Shown here one piece after another: positions 34,168 through 44,214 of a stretch of DNA of 64,000 nucleotides. The first letter of the stretch is position 1. Each line of letters begins with the position of its first letter. Origin of the DNA: Microthyrium microscopicum (lineage: Eukaryota; Ascomycota; Dothideomycetes; Microthyriales; Microthyriaceae); assembly GCA_010405405.1 (NCBI GenBank), contig MU004230.1:2377744-2441743 (forward strand). Direction: 5' to 3'. The notes under the pieces are model-generated. The model worked only from the letters and a program-made list of their open reading frames with translations, did no database searches and was not told where the DNA came from. The position numbers and the translations under genes were made by a program.

Positions 34168-34228
34168 GAGGAAGGCTCAAGTTGAGGTGCATGAGAGGTA
34201 TCTAGCACCTGGAATTGCGAAGTGAATG
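34168..34228 (+). promoter_or_regulatory. conserved upstream block of family A genes (copy 3)
   Basis: Aligns with 925-984 (reverse strand): GAGGAAGGCTCA, then TATCTAGCACCTGGA, then GCGAAGTGA. Its proximal edge is about 172 bp before the ATG at 34401, almost the same distance as in copy 1. Confidence 0.55.
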
Positions 34229-34400
34229 AATGCTGTCACCTCAAGCGGACTGTCACCTTAACTATTTAGGCGGTTTATTGCTAAAGCTTGCAGTTGATGA
34301 AACAACGCGTATCTCCAATACAACTTGCATCATTTCTTCCGCTTCTTCCTATCAACTTCCTCACCTAAAGTTCACCCGCCACTATTGCAACTTCGTCACC

Positions 34401-34898
34401 ATGAGAGAAGAGCTACCCCCAACGAATGCCGCAGGCGAAGAGCTGACAATTGAGGAGACTGTGAGTCGCTTCAATCTACAAATCATAAACAACAACACGA
34501 TGGAGGCTCCACAGACTGCAGTCGGCCCATTCGGTAATCGATGGAATGGCGCCGCCACTATCCAAGAAGTCGCCTCAGCACGACAAATGATTGAGGAGAT
34601 TTTCGAGAGCTTGAAGAACAGCATCAGTTCTTTACCTCCCCTCCAATTGCTTCTGGGAGAACTTCCAATCGCGCACGACGATCTGCGAGATATGCGTGGC
34701 CAATCTATCACCTCTCGCCAATATCTGCGTCGCATAGTCAACGAAGCGAACTTGGCGCTAGACTTGATGTTAGACAATAGCCTCAGTCTACCTTCACGTC
34801 TTTTCACTGCGTTTGAAGTAGTAGCTGCAGCGTCGGATGCAGTATTTGCCACATGGGAAGTATACGAGGAAGCGCTGACGAACCAGATTCCACGCTGA
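34401..34898 (+). CDS. family A protein, copy 3 (unknown function)
   Basis: Intronless gene for 165 residues starting MREELPPTNAAGEELTIEE. By eye roughly 40-50% of residues match copy 1 (232-759), including SRFN.Q..N near residue 22, GPFG....GAAT.QE...AR near 43, ITSRQYLRRI near 107 and a Trp-containing C-terminus (W..Y.EA....P). It is shorter than copy 1 by about 10 residues in the linker after residue 30. Predicted all-helical and acidic, with no signal peptide, membrane segment or known catalytic motif. The upstream frame is open to 34230, but the conserved MREE start fixes the ATG. Function unknown. Confidence 0.75.
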   Translation: MREELPPTNAAGEELTIEETVSRFNLQIINNNTMEAPQTAVGPFGNRWNGAATIQEVASARQMIEEIFESLKNSISSLPPLQLLLGELPIAHDDLRDMRGQSITSRQYLRRIVNEANLALDLMLDNSLSLPSRLFTAFEVVAAASDAVFATWEVYEEALTNQIPR

Positions 34899-36207
34899 TA
34901 ATGGTCGAGCTGCTCTTTCAAGTACATCCTTCATCGTGATCGAGATCTTAGTACACAAATGTAAGTGACCCTGAATATACACAAGAGCAAGAGAGATCTG
35001 GATTCTAACATGACTCAGGAGTGTCTTTTGACCCTCCGTGTGTACCTCATAATCACACTGCCTTAGCCGCTGTCCGCGAAGTCTGTACCAACGACCTGCC
35101 TAAGATGAGCTGTTTGTTGTTTCATAGACGTTATACATGAGCCAGATGTATTTCATAATGGCCACAGCAGTAGTCGTCAATACCGCTGAATATGGTCCTT
35201 TCTGCGCCTTCCCCGACCATGTAACACCATTAGATCTACAATGTAGGATTAATTCACAGTTCGGCATAGTAGATAACAATTAAGACTTACCATACAAAAA
35301 CCCAGGAGTAATGCTGTAGACTTGGTGTCCGATTGCAAGACCTTCTAGATTCACGAGTACTCATCTACCGCCCACAACGTCTCCCATTGAACCTCGTAGT
35401 AAGCTTGCGCTTCACATCCCGGGATGATAGATAGTCTGTCTGGCGATCTAAGCCTTCGACAGGTATAAAGCACTCACTGACCGAGCAAAGCAGGCAGGCA
35501 AGGCAGGATTCAAAGAAAGCAATGGGAACAGTAGCCAGCGGCGTCACTGAGATCTCGCGAGTTCCCACTGAAGCAAAACCAAGCAGTCCATTTTTTGCAC
35601 CCGTACCTCAGCGCTAAAATCTATGCTTGCCCAAACCGGACAGGAGCTCGTAGCTTGCATTATTCTGAGGCAGTGCAGGATGCATGGGGTTGAAAAGCTC
35701 TTGATGCTACCGCATGGAGACACCGCCCCTCTATCCATTGATATCCACTCGCGCGAACAGCTACTGTAACCTTGAAGCTCCAGATTCGGGTACCTGTTTT
35801 TAGAATCTAAACTGACGAACATTCGCTGATATATCAAATTTGGAGAAACGGTATATAAATCAAGAACGACATCAAGCAGTTGGGTTGGAACTTACATATC
35901 CACAACTTTTCATCTCGTTACTCCACAATTGATAGCTACTAGTACTGGAAAAAGCCCACCCTTTGAGTAAACAAATACCTTGACATTGCGAACGAATTTG
36001 TAACCTTATTACGCTTTCCGCAAAGGGGTTTTCAGCATCGTGCCTACCATTCGCCCTCGCTTCAGTCTTAAGCGCTCCGGCTGCCTGGTCACACATATAT
36101 ATCTCAACTCGACGTGCAGCTTTCAGAGCGACCACCGTCCGCTCAGGCGCTATACAGTCGCATCAGAATCATTCCTCTACGTCGACTGCTGGCATCAAAC
36201 ATCAACC
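34899..36207. other. intergenic, no gene seen
   Basis: 1.3 kb of normal-composition DNA. Minus-strand frames at 35365-35837 are short and motif-free. The last 170 bp are open in frame with the GNAT gene but probably leader. Confidence 0.45.
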
Positions 36208-36952
36208 ATGCCGCCTTTCAACATCCTCCCCGTCGAGGAGGCTGACCTCCTCGAAGTCGTCCATGTCAGATACGAGGCCTATGCACCCCACCTCACAGTC
36301 CTTTGGCACCGAAAACCCAGCGAAGAAACCTTCAAGCAGCTAGCCAGCGAAATGGCGGAAAGCCTTAACTCCAAAACTGGAGCCATGTTCAAAGCCGTCG
36401 ACGTAGAGACTGGCCGCATGGCAGGTGTATCGAGCTGGAAGGTGTATGAAACGACGCCTTCAGTGGAAGAACTAGAAGAGAGCTTTGAGGACCGATCTTT
36501 TCCCGAAGAATACAATGCTGAGGCTCGCGCAGCGTTCATGGCGAATATTCTGCAGGCGCGCAAGGACTATGCGATACAGCGCCCGAATGTCTCACTGGAC
36601 AGCTTGACTGTGAGTCCGGACTTTCAGCGAAGGGGGGTGGGTAGGCTGTTGATGCAGTGGGGTATGGACAAGGCCGATAAGTATGTGGTTGAAGCAGGTT
36701 GGAAGGTGCGATTGCTGATTTGACATAGGCTGGGATTAGAAAACTATCTTGAGGCTAGTCAAGCTGGCAAGAAGCTCTACGAAAGTTGCGGTTTTAGGGC
36801 AATCAAGGAAATGCAGTTTGATATGCGCCCATGGGGAGTTGAGCGCACTGCCATCCACGCTGTAAGTCTATCAAATCAGTCATGATACTCTGTACAATAG
36901 CTTACCAAGCCAGGTGATGTTTCGACAGCCGGTGCAGGCAAAATCGGATTGA
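36208..36952 (+). CDS. GNAT-family N-acetyltransferase (fungal type)
   Basis: Three exons (36208-36680, 36729-36861, 36914-36952), 214 residues. MPPFNILPVEEADLLEVVHV opens a typical fungal GNAT with an N-terminal helix-strand region. An acidic middle segment (SVEELEESFEDRSFPEEYN) is followed by SLDSLTVSPDFQRRGVGRLLMQWG with the Q-R-R-G-V-G acetyl-CoA loop near residue 140, then A-x-x-x-G-K-K-L-Y-E-S-C-G-F, the standard final motif. The third exon adds VMFRQPVQAKSD; without that intron the frame would end seven codons later with other residues. Substrate unknown. Members of this group are numerous in ascomycetes and often sit in accessory regions. Confidence 0.85.
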
Positions 36953-37292
36953 GTTGGTGTAAGATCTGGCTAGGTCTGCAAATGTTTTACGACTGTGGCG
37001 TGGCGTGGCGTCAATCCATGTATTGGGCGGCTTTCTAGCTGCAGAGACAGCGACATAGTATGGAGCAGCGACAGCAGCAAACAAGTTGTTAGGATTGTTC
37101 GCTGCTGAGGAAAAATCTCAGTCGCCAGTTTGGTGGAGATCCTGCTATCTGTACAATGTACTCGACCTAATCGCACGATCGATCTGGCATATGTAAAGGT
37201 ATTTGCATTGGTTTTCACTAGACATACAAGTCAACGATGCTAGGTATCTCTAGACAAAAGAAAGGTCCCATTCTATCTTGCGTATATTGAGT
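36953..37292. other. intergenic between convergent genes
   Basis: 3' flanks of the GNAT gene and the MLRQ-like gene. No additional gene supported. Confidence 0.45.
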
Positions 37293-37861
37293 TCACGAGT
37301 AGTCGTCCTTGCCGTATTTGTTGAATTGATCGTGCAAATCCTGACTAACGTTAGAAAGATCAATTTGTTTGTACGCATTGTTATCTCATACCTTTGGCAG
37401 GTTGACATTGGGGATGATAGATGTCCGTAAGGGGCTTGGTGCGTCCTTTGGTTCTTTGCTTGTGTCGCCGTATGGATGATATTGGTATTTAGCATCTTTG
37501 CCCGTATTCCATGGTTCAGAGCCGGGGATGGAAGGCACACTCTTTTCATTGCCTGATGACGTTGGATTGGCCGCTGTACCCGTTGATTAGCTATGCTACT
37601 GCACATTTTAGAGCAGACAATCCATACTGAAGTAGTAGCCGGCTACACCGAACACACCAGCCATGACACCGAAGAGAACCTATAAAACGTCTTAGTAGCC
37701 ATTGAACAGGAAACATCGACCGAGACGCATACGTAGAGTTCTGGATTCTTCTTGGCTTCCTTGTGCATGGCACCAACACTTTGTTTCTGTGCTTCAGCAT
37801 GGCTGTTAAGCATTGGGCGAGTGGCGCAGAAGACCTGACGGCGGAGTATTGAGGAAGCCAT
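37293..37861 (-). CDS. small mitochondrial inner-membrane protein, MLRQ/B12D (NDUFA4)-like
   Basis: Four exons (37733-37861, 37628-37679, 37392-37573, 37293-37340), 136 residues. An N-terminal presequence-like stretch (MASSILRRQVFCATRP) is followed by KKNPELYVLFGVMAGVFGVA and GYYF, one membrane span with the N-P-E-L/Y pattern of the MLRQ/B12D family. A Pro/Ser-rich soluble tail ends NLPKDLHDQFNKYGKDDYS. The family includes NDUFA4 of complex I or IV, and related small subunits occur in fungal complex I; which complex it joins here cannot be told. The AG of TTAGTCAG is taken as the last acceptor because it gives the conserved-looking DLHDQFNKYG end. Divergent from ERF2. Confidence 0.75.
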
Positions 37862-38391
37862 TGTGAGTGGAGATTGTCTGGGCAGCAACGATGTTAATTG
37901 ACCAGTTTTTGAATTCGCAGCCGTAGTATAAACTTACATCTTGAAGGTTAATGGAGAGCCTTTGAGTGGTGAGAGAGCTCTGGATGATCGGATGATGTCG
38001 TGACGGATAAATGTCGGGTCTACTGTCCCTTGACCCTTGCCATGAAACGCTACTCTTAGATGGGTCTAGCGTGCCTCCTTGTTCTGTCGCAACATCCTAA
38101 AATGGCTTCTACAACCAACTCCTCGATCGAACCAAGATCCCTCCAACCTCATGTCTTGTAGTTGATCTTGCTTCCGGGCTTTTGGATATGCGTTGATCAT
38201 GGCCACTCTCCTTCTATCTATCTCTTTCTAATACACCACTCTCTTATGTTCCTGCCCAGTATACCACACTCTCCTTCCCTCCCTTTTAGACCACACCCCC
38301 TTATGAAACACTACAACAATACGCATTTAATTTCGCCTTCACGTTAATCCACCAGGCGCTCGTCGCTCGAGTATAAAGCATTCTAGCAATC
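37862..38391. other. divergent intergenic region, MLRQ-like / ERF2
   Basis: 530 bp shared by two divergent promoters. C/T-rich tracts at 38205-38350 are typical of fungal leaders before ERF2. No gene seen. Confidence 0.45.
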
Positions 38392-40431
38392 ATGTCCGCT
38401 CCGGGAGCGGCCCCACCGGGCTCGACGCGCGCATCCCAAGGAGCCGAGCCTGCGTCATTCCCAAATCCCCAAGGCATAAGCGAACAGGACCGGCCCGTGA
38501 GCAGAGGATCAAGAATGACAGATGAGATGACTGATTATGATGGTGATCACGAAGGACCGGCTGTCAACCCCACGTCACAACGACCCAGATCTTCTGCTCA
38601 ACCTTCTACGCCTCTCGGAAGAGCCGGACAAATAATAGTAACGGCTGGGGAAAACTCTCGCCCTTCTTCGGCAAACACGGGTACATCTAGGGGAAACTGG
38701 TCGCAACAACAGAGGCCAGTGCCTACAAGCTATGCTGGTAGTACTGGCGCAGGCAGCACGCGACCTCCTACAGCATCTAGCAGAACGCATGTTCCGTCAC
38801 TTACTGCCCAGGCTTTTTATCGTCCAATGAGCTCACAGAGATTGCAAGCTCAGAGAGCTCAGCGTGGATCGGCTCCAGTTCAGGCAGCTCAGGAGACACG
38901 GGAAGAACCAGAAGAAGAACGCCCGGCTTCGGAATTGAGGACTGCCTCAGGAAACCGTCCACTCTCACGTGGAACTGATATCACGGAATATGGACCAACG
39001 GAATATATTGTAGCCGATCGGCCATCCGCCGTACCTAGTTTGCCAGAAATGCCTGATAGGCACTCCGCGAATCCGTCTCCAGTTAACAACTCTCCAACGG
39101 CAGAAAGTGTGGCACCTTTACGGAAGAATGAAGATCCAACCCAGCCAGGAACCAAACGACCAAGTAATTTAAACATTGGTCGCATAATCGACGCAAATAT
39201 TCCATCTGGCCCAATAACTCCTCGATCATTTCGGTCAAACATATTGCCTAGCAGGCATTCTCAAGGCTATCTTGGCCATCAAAAACTTCCATCTGAAGCA
39301 TCAACTGCCCAGGCTCGGGAAGCAACAAAAAGTATTGTCAAGAAAAACCTAGGAAAGAACTACGAGTATTTCCCTGGAAATACAGTTTTTTGCCTAGGTG
39401 GAAGGATTCAAAATACACGGGATCGGCCGATCAATATTGGAACTGGACTCATAATACTTTTGCCTACTGCTTTGTTTCTTGGCTTCTCGTAAGTTCACTC
39501 CTAAACAACTTTCACAATAGGAGATATGCTCACCGGCAATCAGTGCGCCTTGGCTATGGGAACATGTTTCGCCTGCAATTCCAATTCTATTTGCATATCT
39601 GTTTTTGATATGCTTTTCTTCCTTCTGGCATGGCTCCGTAACAGACCCAGGGGTAAGTCTGCTGTCTTACACCTGACCATAATTAACAGCATTCAGATTC
39701 TCCCTCGTGGTCTTCACCCCTTTCCGCCCACGCCAGCTAATGAAGATCCTCTCACTCTGGGACCAGCGACCGTAGCTTGGACACTCGTGCGCAGTGCCGG
39801 ACCTATCGACGCCATGGAAGTTCCCAGCAAATACTGTAAAACTTGCGACATTTGGCGCCCACCGCGCACACACCACTGCCGCACCTGCGATAATTGTGTT
39901 GAAACGCAAGATCACCATTGCGTGTGGCTCAACAACTGTGTTGGACGACGCAACTACCGCTACTTCTTTGTCTTTGTCACATCCGGATTCATTCTCGGCC
40001 TCTTTTTATTCGCTGCCAGTCTCGCTCACGTACTGCTCTGGGCAAAGCAAAACAACACCGACTTTGCAGCATCAGCCAATGCCAACCGAGTTCCAATGGC
40101 CATGGTCGTCTATGGAATTCTTGCCTGTCTTTATCCGCTAGCACTATGGGTCTACCACTTGTGGCTCATGGCTCGTGGAGAAACGACTCGTGAATATATG
40201 CAAAGTCAAAAATTCTCGCCCCAGGACAGGCATCGACCCTACGCTCTAGGTAATCCACTAAAGAATTGGATTGCGGTAATACTACGTCCGCGTCCACCAA
40301 CATATCTGCGCTTCAAGAGCGCACGTGAAGAAGGAGATCGCCGGTTTACTGATACAAAGAGAGTTTGGCAGAAGAGCCAGACCAAGGAGGTTGAGATGGT
40401 GGATGTAGGCCCGAGAGTAGGGAGGGCGTGA
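38392..40431 (+). CDS. ERF2: DHHC palmitoyltransferase, Erf2 type
   Basis: Exons 38392-39488, 39544-39652 and 39697-40431; 646 residues. The first 320 residues are disordered and Ser/Pro/Arg-rich. Then come two membrane spans (about 345-395; LIILLPTALFLGF, ILFAYLFLICFSSF), DPGILPRGLHP, the cysteine-rich DHHC domain with C-K-T-C, H-H-C-R-T-C-D-N-C and the catalytic QDHHCVWLNNCVG (about 474), and two more spans to about 560. A short cytosolic tail follows. Erf2, with Erf4, attaches palmitate to Ras and other proteins at the ER. The third-exon acceptor is the second AG (CATTCAG), because it restores DPG-ILPR. Length and layout are normal for Pezizomycotina Erf2. Confidence 0.93.
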
Positions 40432-43400
40432 TGAAGAGTAGGGAGGATGTGGAAAAGCTTTGATGGCTTTTGTAATGTTTTAGATCTGTACAGGTTCGCA
40501 GGTGGTGCTGTGCATAATGAATGGTGGTGTATTCTTCTGTATATTCTTGACGAGCGTCTTATATCTAGAGTTGTTTGCCATGACATGGCTCATTGTAAAT
40601 GAATAATTGTATGATATTGGTAATCATATTCTTCAAATCACACTTTCTGTGGCTGGAACAGTGATATACAGTTTTCCTTATTGCAAGTATTAATTGGATA
40701 TGATCCAGAGACTACAATGTACATCCTCAAAAGACTAGAGCAAAGTGCTAGACATCGTCGACTTCATTCGGCAAAAATGAGCATGCTCATACATCTAACA
40801 AGTTATTCCGACAAACAATTACCTTCGGGTCGCAATTGAACAACGCATCAGTCTGCATTGAAGTGACAGTCATTTGGTCAGATTGACTTGGTGCTTTGCC
40901 GTCGACGTATCGTAATTCATCCAAATATGCTTGAACAACTGCTGGGTCGAGTAGACTACAGCGAAATGGCGTACATGGGATCTGTCCGGAGGCCTGATAT
41001 CAAAGATATATGAAAGTTGCGGCACAGTTCGCTAGATCAGACGCTCGTGGATCTACGTCAAGGTTCATTGTTTGCTTGAAACCCGAAAATATCCCCGACT
41101 CATTGTATGAGCGGGAGCCTTGAAGGCTAATCTCACATCATGCGGCTGCCATCAATTGGGGCGAGGTAGTACAACAATTTGGATGCTTCTAGTACAAATG
41201 AACGTACGTATGATCACATTTTTTGGATTGTTAGAGCAAACCGTCCAGTCTGTCACCAGCAATGTTAGTTAGTAAATCAACTAAAAAGAAGCATCAACAG
41301 GTAGAGTCTATTTCCAATCGTGGAGTACGCCAGCATGATATTCTAGACTAGAATATCTATCGCAAAGGCACACTGACATTGCGGTCTAGGCGGCAAGCCA
41401 GAAAAGAACATTCTCTCATTTTAGAGTGCCCGTGCCTGCCAGATAATTGCGCAACGTGCTGCCGCTGGCGTCCGTCGTGACTTTGAAGACTTCAGAAAGT
41501 GGTGTTGCGAAAGTTCGCAAAATAGTCCGCCAAGCGCAGCGCTGGGGGAATGGCGGTTTATATACGTTTTGAAAGTCGCTCAGACTTGGGACCGAACGAG
41601 CTTGTAACCGTACCAAGATTGTTGAAAGGTCTGTTGCACTAGGGAAAGGGAGGCTTATATACGATTTGGCAAGTGCTTGCACCTGGGACCGAATGGGCTC
41701 TTAACCGGTGCATTTTGGTAGCTTACCAAGGTTGGCTTCTATTACCTGTATCAAAACAAAGATGGCAGTAATAGAGGATATCCGCTAAATACATAGCCGT
41801 CTTAGTGGAAATCTTGCTGACACTCTACAAGGAGATATCATCAGTAACTCAACTCTGTAGCATCAATCAGGTTAGATGTTGTTGCCATATAAACCGGACT
41901 TTGCGCTCATGATGGAGACATCGTGTAGAGGGAGGATGGTGGATCAAATATGATGGGATCGGTTCAGGTTTTAAATCCTGGAAGTTTATGGTTTATCGAT
42001 GCCATGGTTCGAATTGTGCAATGGATATGCCAATGAAGCGCCCGAGATAGGCGGAACGTCTAGTGGAGGCTCAGTAGCTGGTTGTGGTCCTTCAACATCA
42101 ATCACGAAGTTCATGTCCGAAGGCTGTGAGTATGTTGTCAAGGACTTGCAGTTAGACGCCTGAAAAGTTATTCTCAGATACACTGCGGAGAATGGCATTT
42201 TGCTGAGACGAAGTGCCTGCTGTTCCTGCTGGTCGGCTGTAAACAAAGTTGAGTTCATCCATCCCGCCCTGAGGATGAGAAGTCACTGCCTCGGAGTTGC
42301 AGTCCAAGACCTCTGGTACTCTGCTTAAGATAATCTGTAAAATTTCGGTCGTAGACGGAATTGGATCAAAATATAAGTATCATGCAAGAAGCCGGTTCTG
42401 TTGCCCGCAACTGTACCGTCAGTCCAATCGCTGGTTTACTGTGGGTGACATCTCGTAAAACGCAATGCTGATAATCTGGTGGCTGGGTATGATTTCTCCG
42501 CGATCTCACTAATTGAGCATGACTTTGAAGAAACTAGGCTTTCAGCTTTATGAAGAGTATCTGGTAATCCACGCGATTAACAAGATGTTCTGGAGATCGT
42601 AGGCTCTATTTCCGCTTTAGGTGAAGTTGGCAACCCGGACCTAGACTCGCGACCGTTTGAAGTTGAAGGTCTAGAGTACATCGTATCCTTTCAATCACCA
42701 ACAGCGATGCGTATTGTCAGTAATCGCCATCTACTTCCGTAACATTCACCAAGCTGTTATGAGCGGGCAAATTTGTCACAAGAAAGAAGCGTGGTGGAGA
42801 TTCATTGGCGGCGTAGCAATGACATCCTCGAGTCTCTCACACCGCGCCAGATTACAACTCTTGCACTCTTTGCTTACGCTTGACATAAAAAATGCATTGC
42901 GCAATTCCATCAGCCTAGCCGCTCAGCCTACAGGTAAAAGCATATCTACAATAAAACTATCTGGCGCCCAGTACGATATGCGCTGACTGCAGCCGCTGCG
43001 AGTATCAGGAGTGAGAACACTGTAATGCATCGAGCCTCAAGAACAAGGACAACTCATTGCAAAATACAATCGACAAGTAATTAGCCTTTATAATCGCAAC
43101 AGCTTCCAATATCTTGAAGTCACATCTCAACCTGGCAGATCTGTAGGAGCCATTGCGACACAACAAAGCCCCGCCACAACCATTCCAACCAAATACTCAG
43201 CCAGACATGTTATTTGGGGTATCAAACTGGCCCTGGGAGCATCGTTCGGATACACATTCCCTAGCATGTATGGAACCTTGATGTTGAGCTTGCAGTGGCT
43301 TGGAGGCGAAGTTCGTCAAAGTGCAAAAACACGTCTTAAATGAAGACAAGAACCGAATCCAAGCTTCAACTATGACACAAATGCCTAAAAACTATATAGA

Positions 43401-44214
43401 AGGCAATAGTTACAAACGTTGCATTACCAGTCGTTCAGTGTCCTTATTTGCATCTGCCGCTGGACCTTTTGAGGTTGGAAGTCGGGGCAGCCCCATCACG
43501 CATAATTGCCTTTTGAACCTGACACATAGGCATGGAATGGCTATAAATCCTATTTCCCCTTTCATATGAATAAATTCATGTAGGATTCCGGTATGTCGTG
43601 GAAGATAGAGGTGCGGATAGAGACGAGCAAATGCAGCAACAAGCAAACAATTAGACATATTCGAAGAACAAAACGCGTTCTTGAACAATGGTATGCATCT
43701 AATAAAGCTATCATTGCTACTATCAAAGCTAGGTTACGATTGTGAGGCTGATATAAATGAAGAGAGGGTAGGATATAAGAAGCCAAACCCAAATATCAGA
43801 ACCTCTAAGGAGAATGTATTGACAAAGGGGCTATATATAAGAGCATACGAGGTCAGTGAAGGCTCTATATACTTATCTAAGGTAGCGCAGGCAGTCTTAG
43901 AGCCGAATATCAACCGCCTGGTAAGTGACTGAGGAATGGAGGTCTTGCTAGGGTGGGTCAGTGTGTACTGCGGCTAACCCGTGTCGGCGGTTTACCTCCC
44001 AGTCCTCCACACAACAAACTCGCTTCCTCAACTTCATCCCTTACAACCACTTCTTCCACCTTCGTCCCCAACTCACTGCCATCAACCACCACCACCGCTC
44101 TATTACAGCACTCCTAATTAAAGTCGTTGGTGTGTTTGTTGCATCCCATTTTCCTCCCGTTCCTATTTTCTTTCCTTTCCTCCATCTCAACGCGTCGCAA
44201 TACCTCAGTCCACC
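40432..44214. other. long region without a convincing gene
   Basis: 3.8 kb with normal composition and no RIP signature. It holds an imperfect tandem repeat (41541-41708). Several frames under 100 codons lack motifs, for example the minus frame 41986-42258. The plus strand is open without an early ATG from about 43030 to 43342, with a weakly protein-like reading (PQEQGQLIAKYNRQVISLY). Another plus frame (43681-43932) encodes 83 residues of unknown kind. These may be remnants of old genes or transposons. 43990-44214 is the C/T-rich leader of the SET-domain gene. Confidence 0.45.
41541..41708 (-). repeat. imperfect tandem repeat carrying TATA-like motifs
   Basis: Two units of about 68 bp (41541-41610 and 41639-41708; period about 98 bp) share TTATATACG, TTGGGACCGAA or TGGGACCGAA, and a ..GTAACCG/TTAACCG end, with roughly three quarters of bases identical by eye. 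On the minus strand each reads CGGTCCCA, then CGTATATAA. They look like a duplicated promoter-like segment in front of a short minus-strand frame (41416-41682). Confidence 0.55.

Noticed and set aside
42003-42030. GGTTCGAATTGTGC as a tRNA T-arm
   Set aside because: No matching acceptor stem or anticodon arm upstream.
41986-42258. 90-residue minus-strand protein
   Set aside because: It has an ATG, but there are no homologous features and no neighbouring exon that would extend it.
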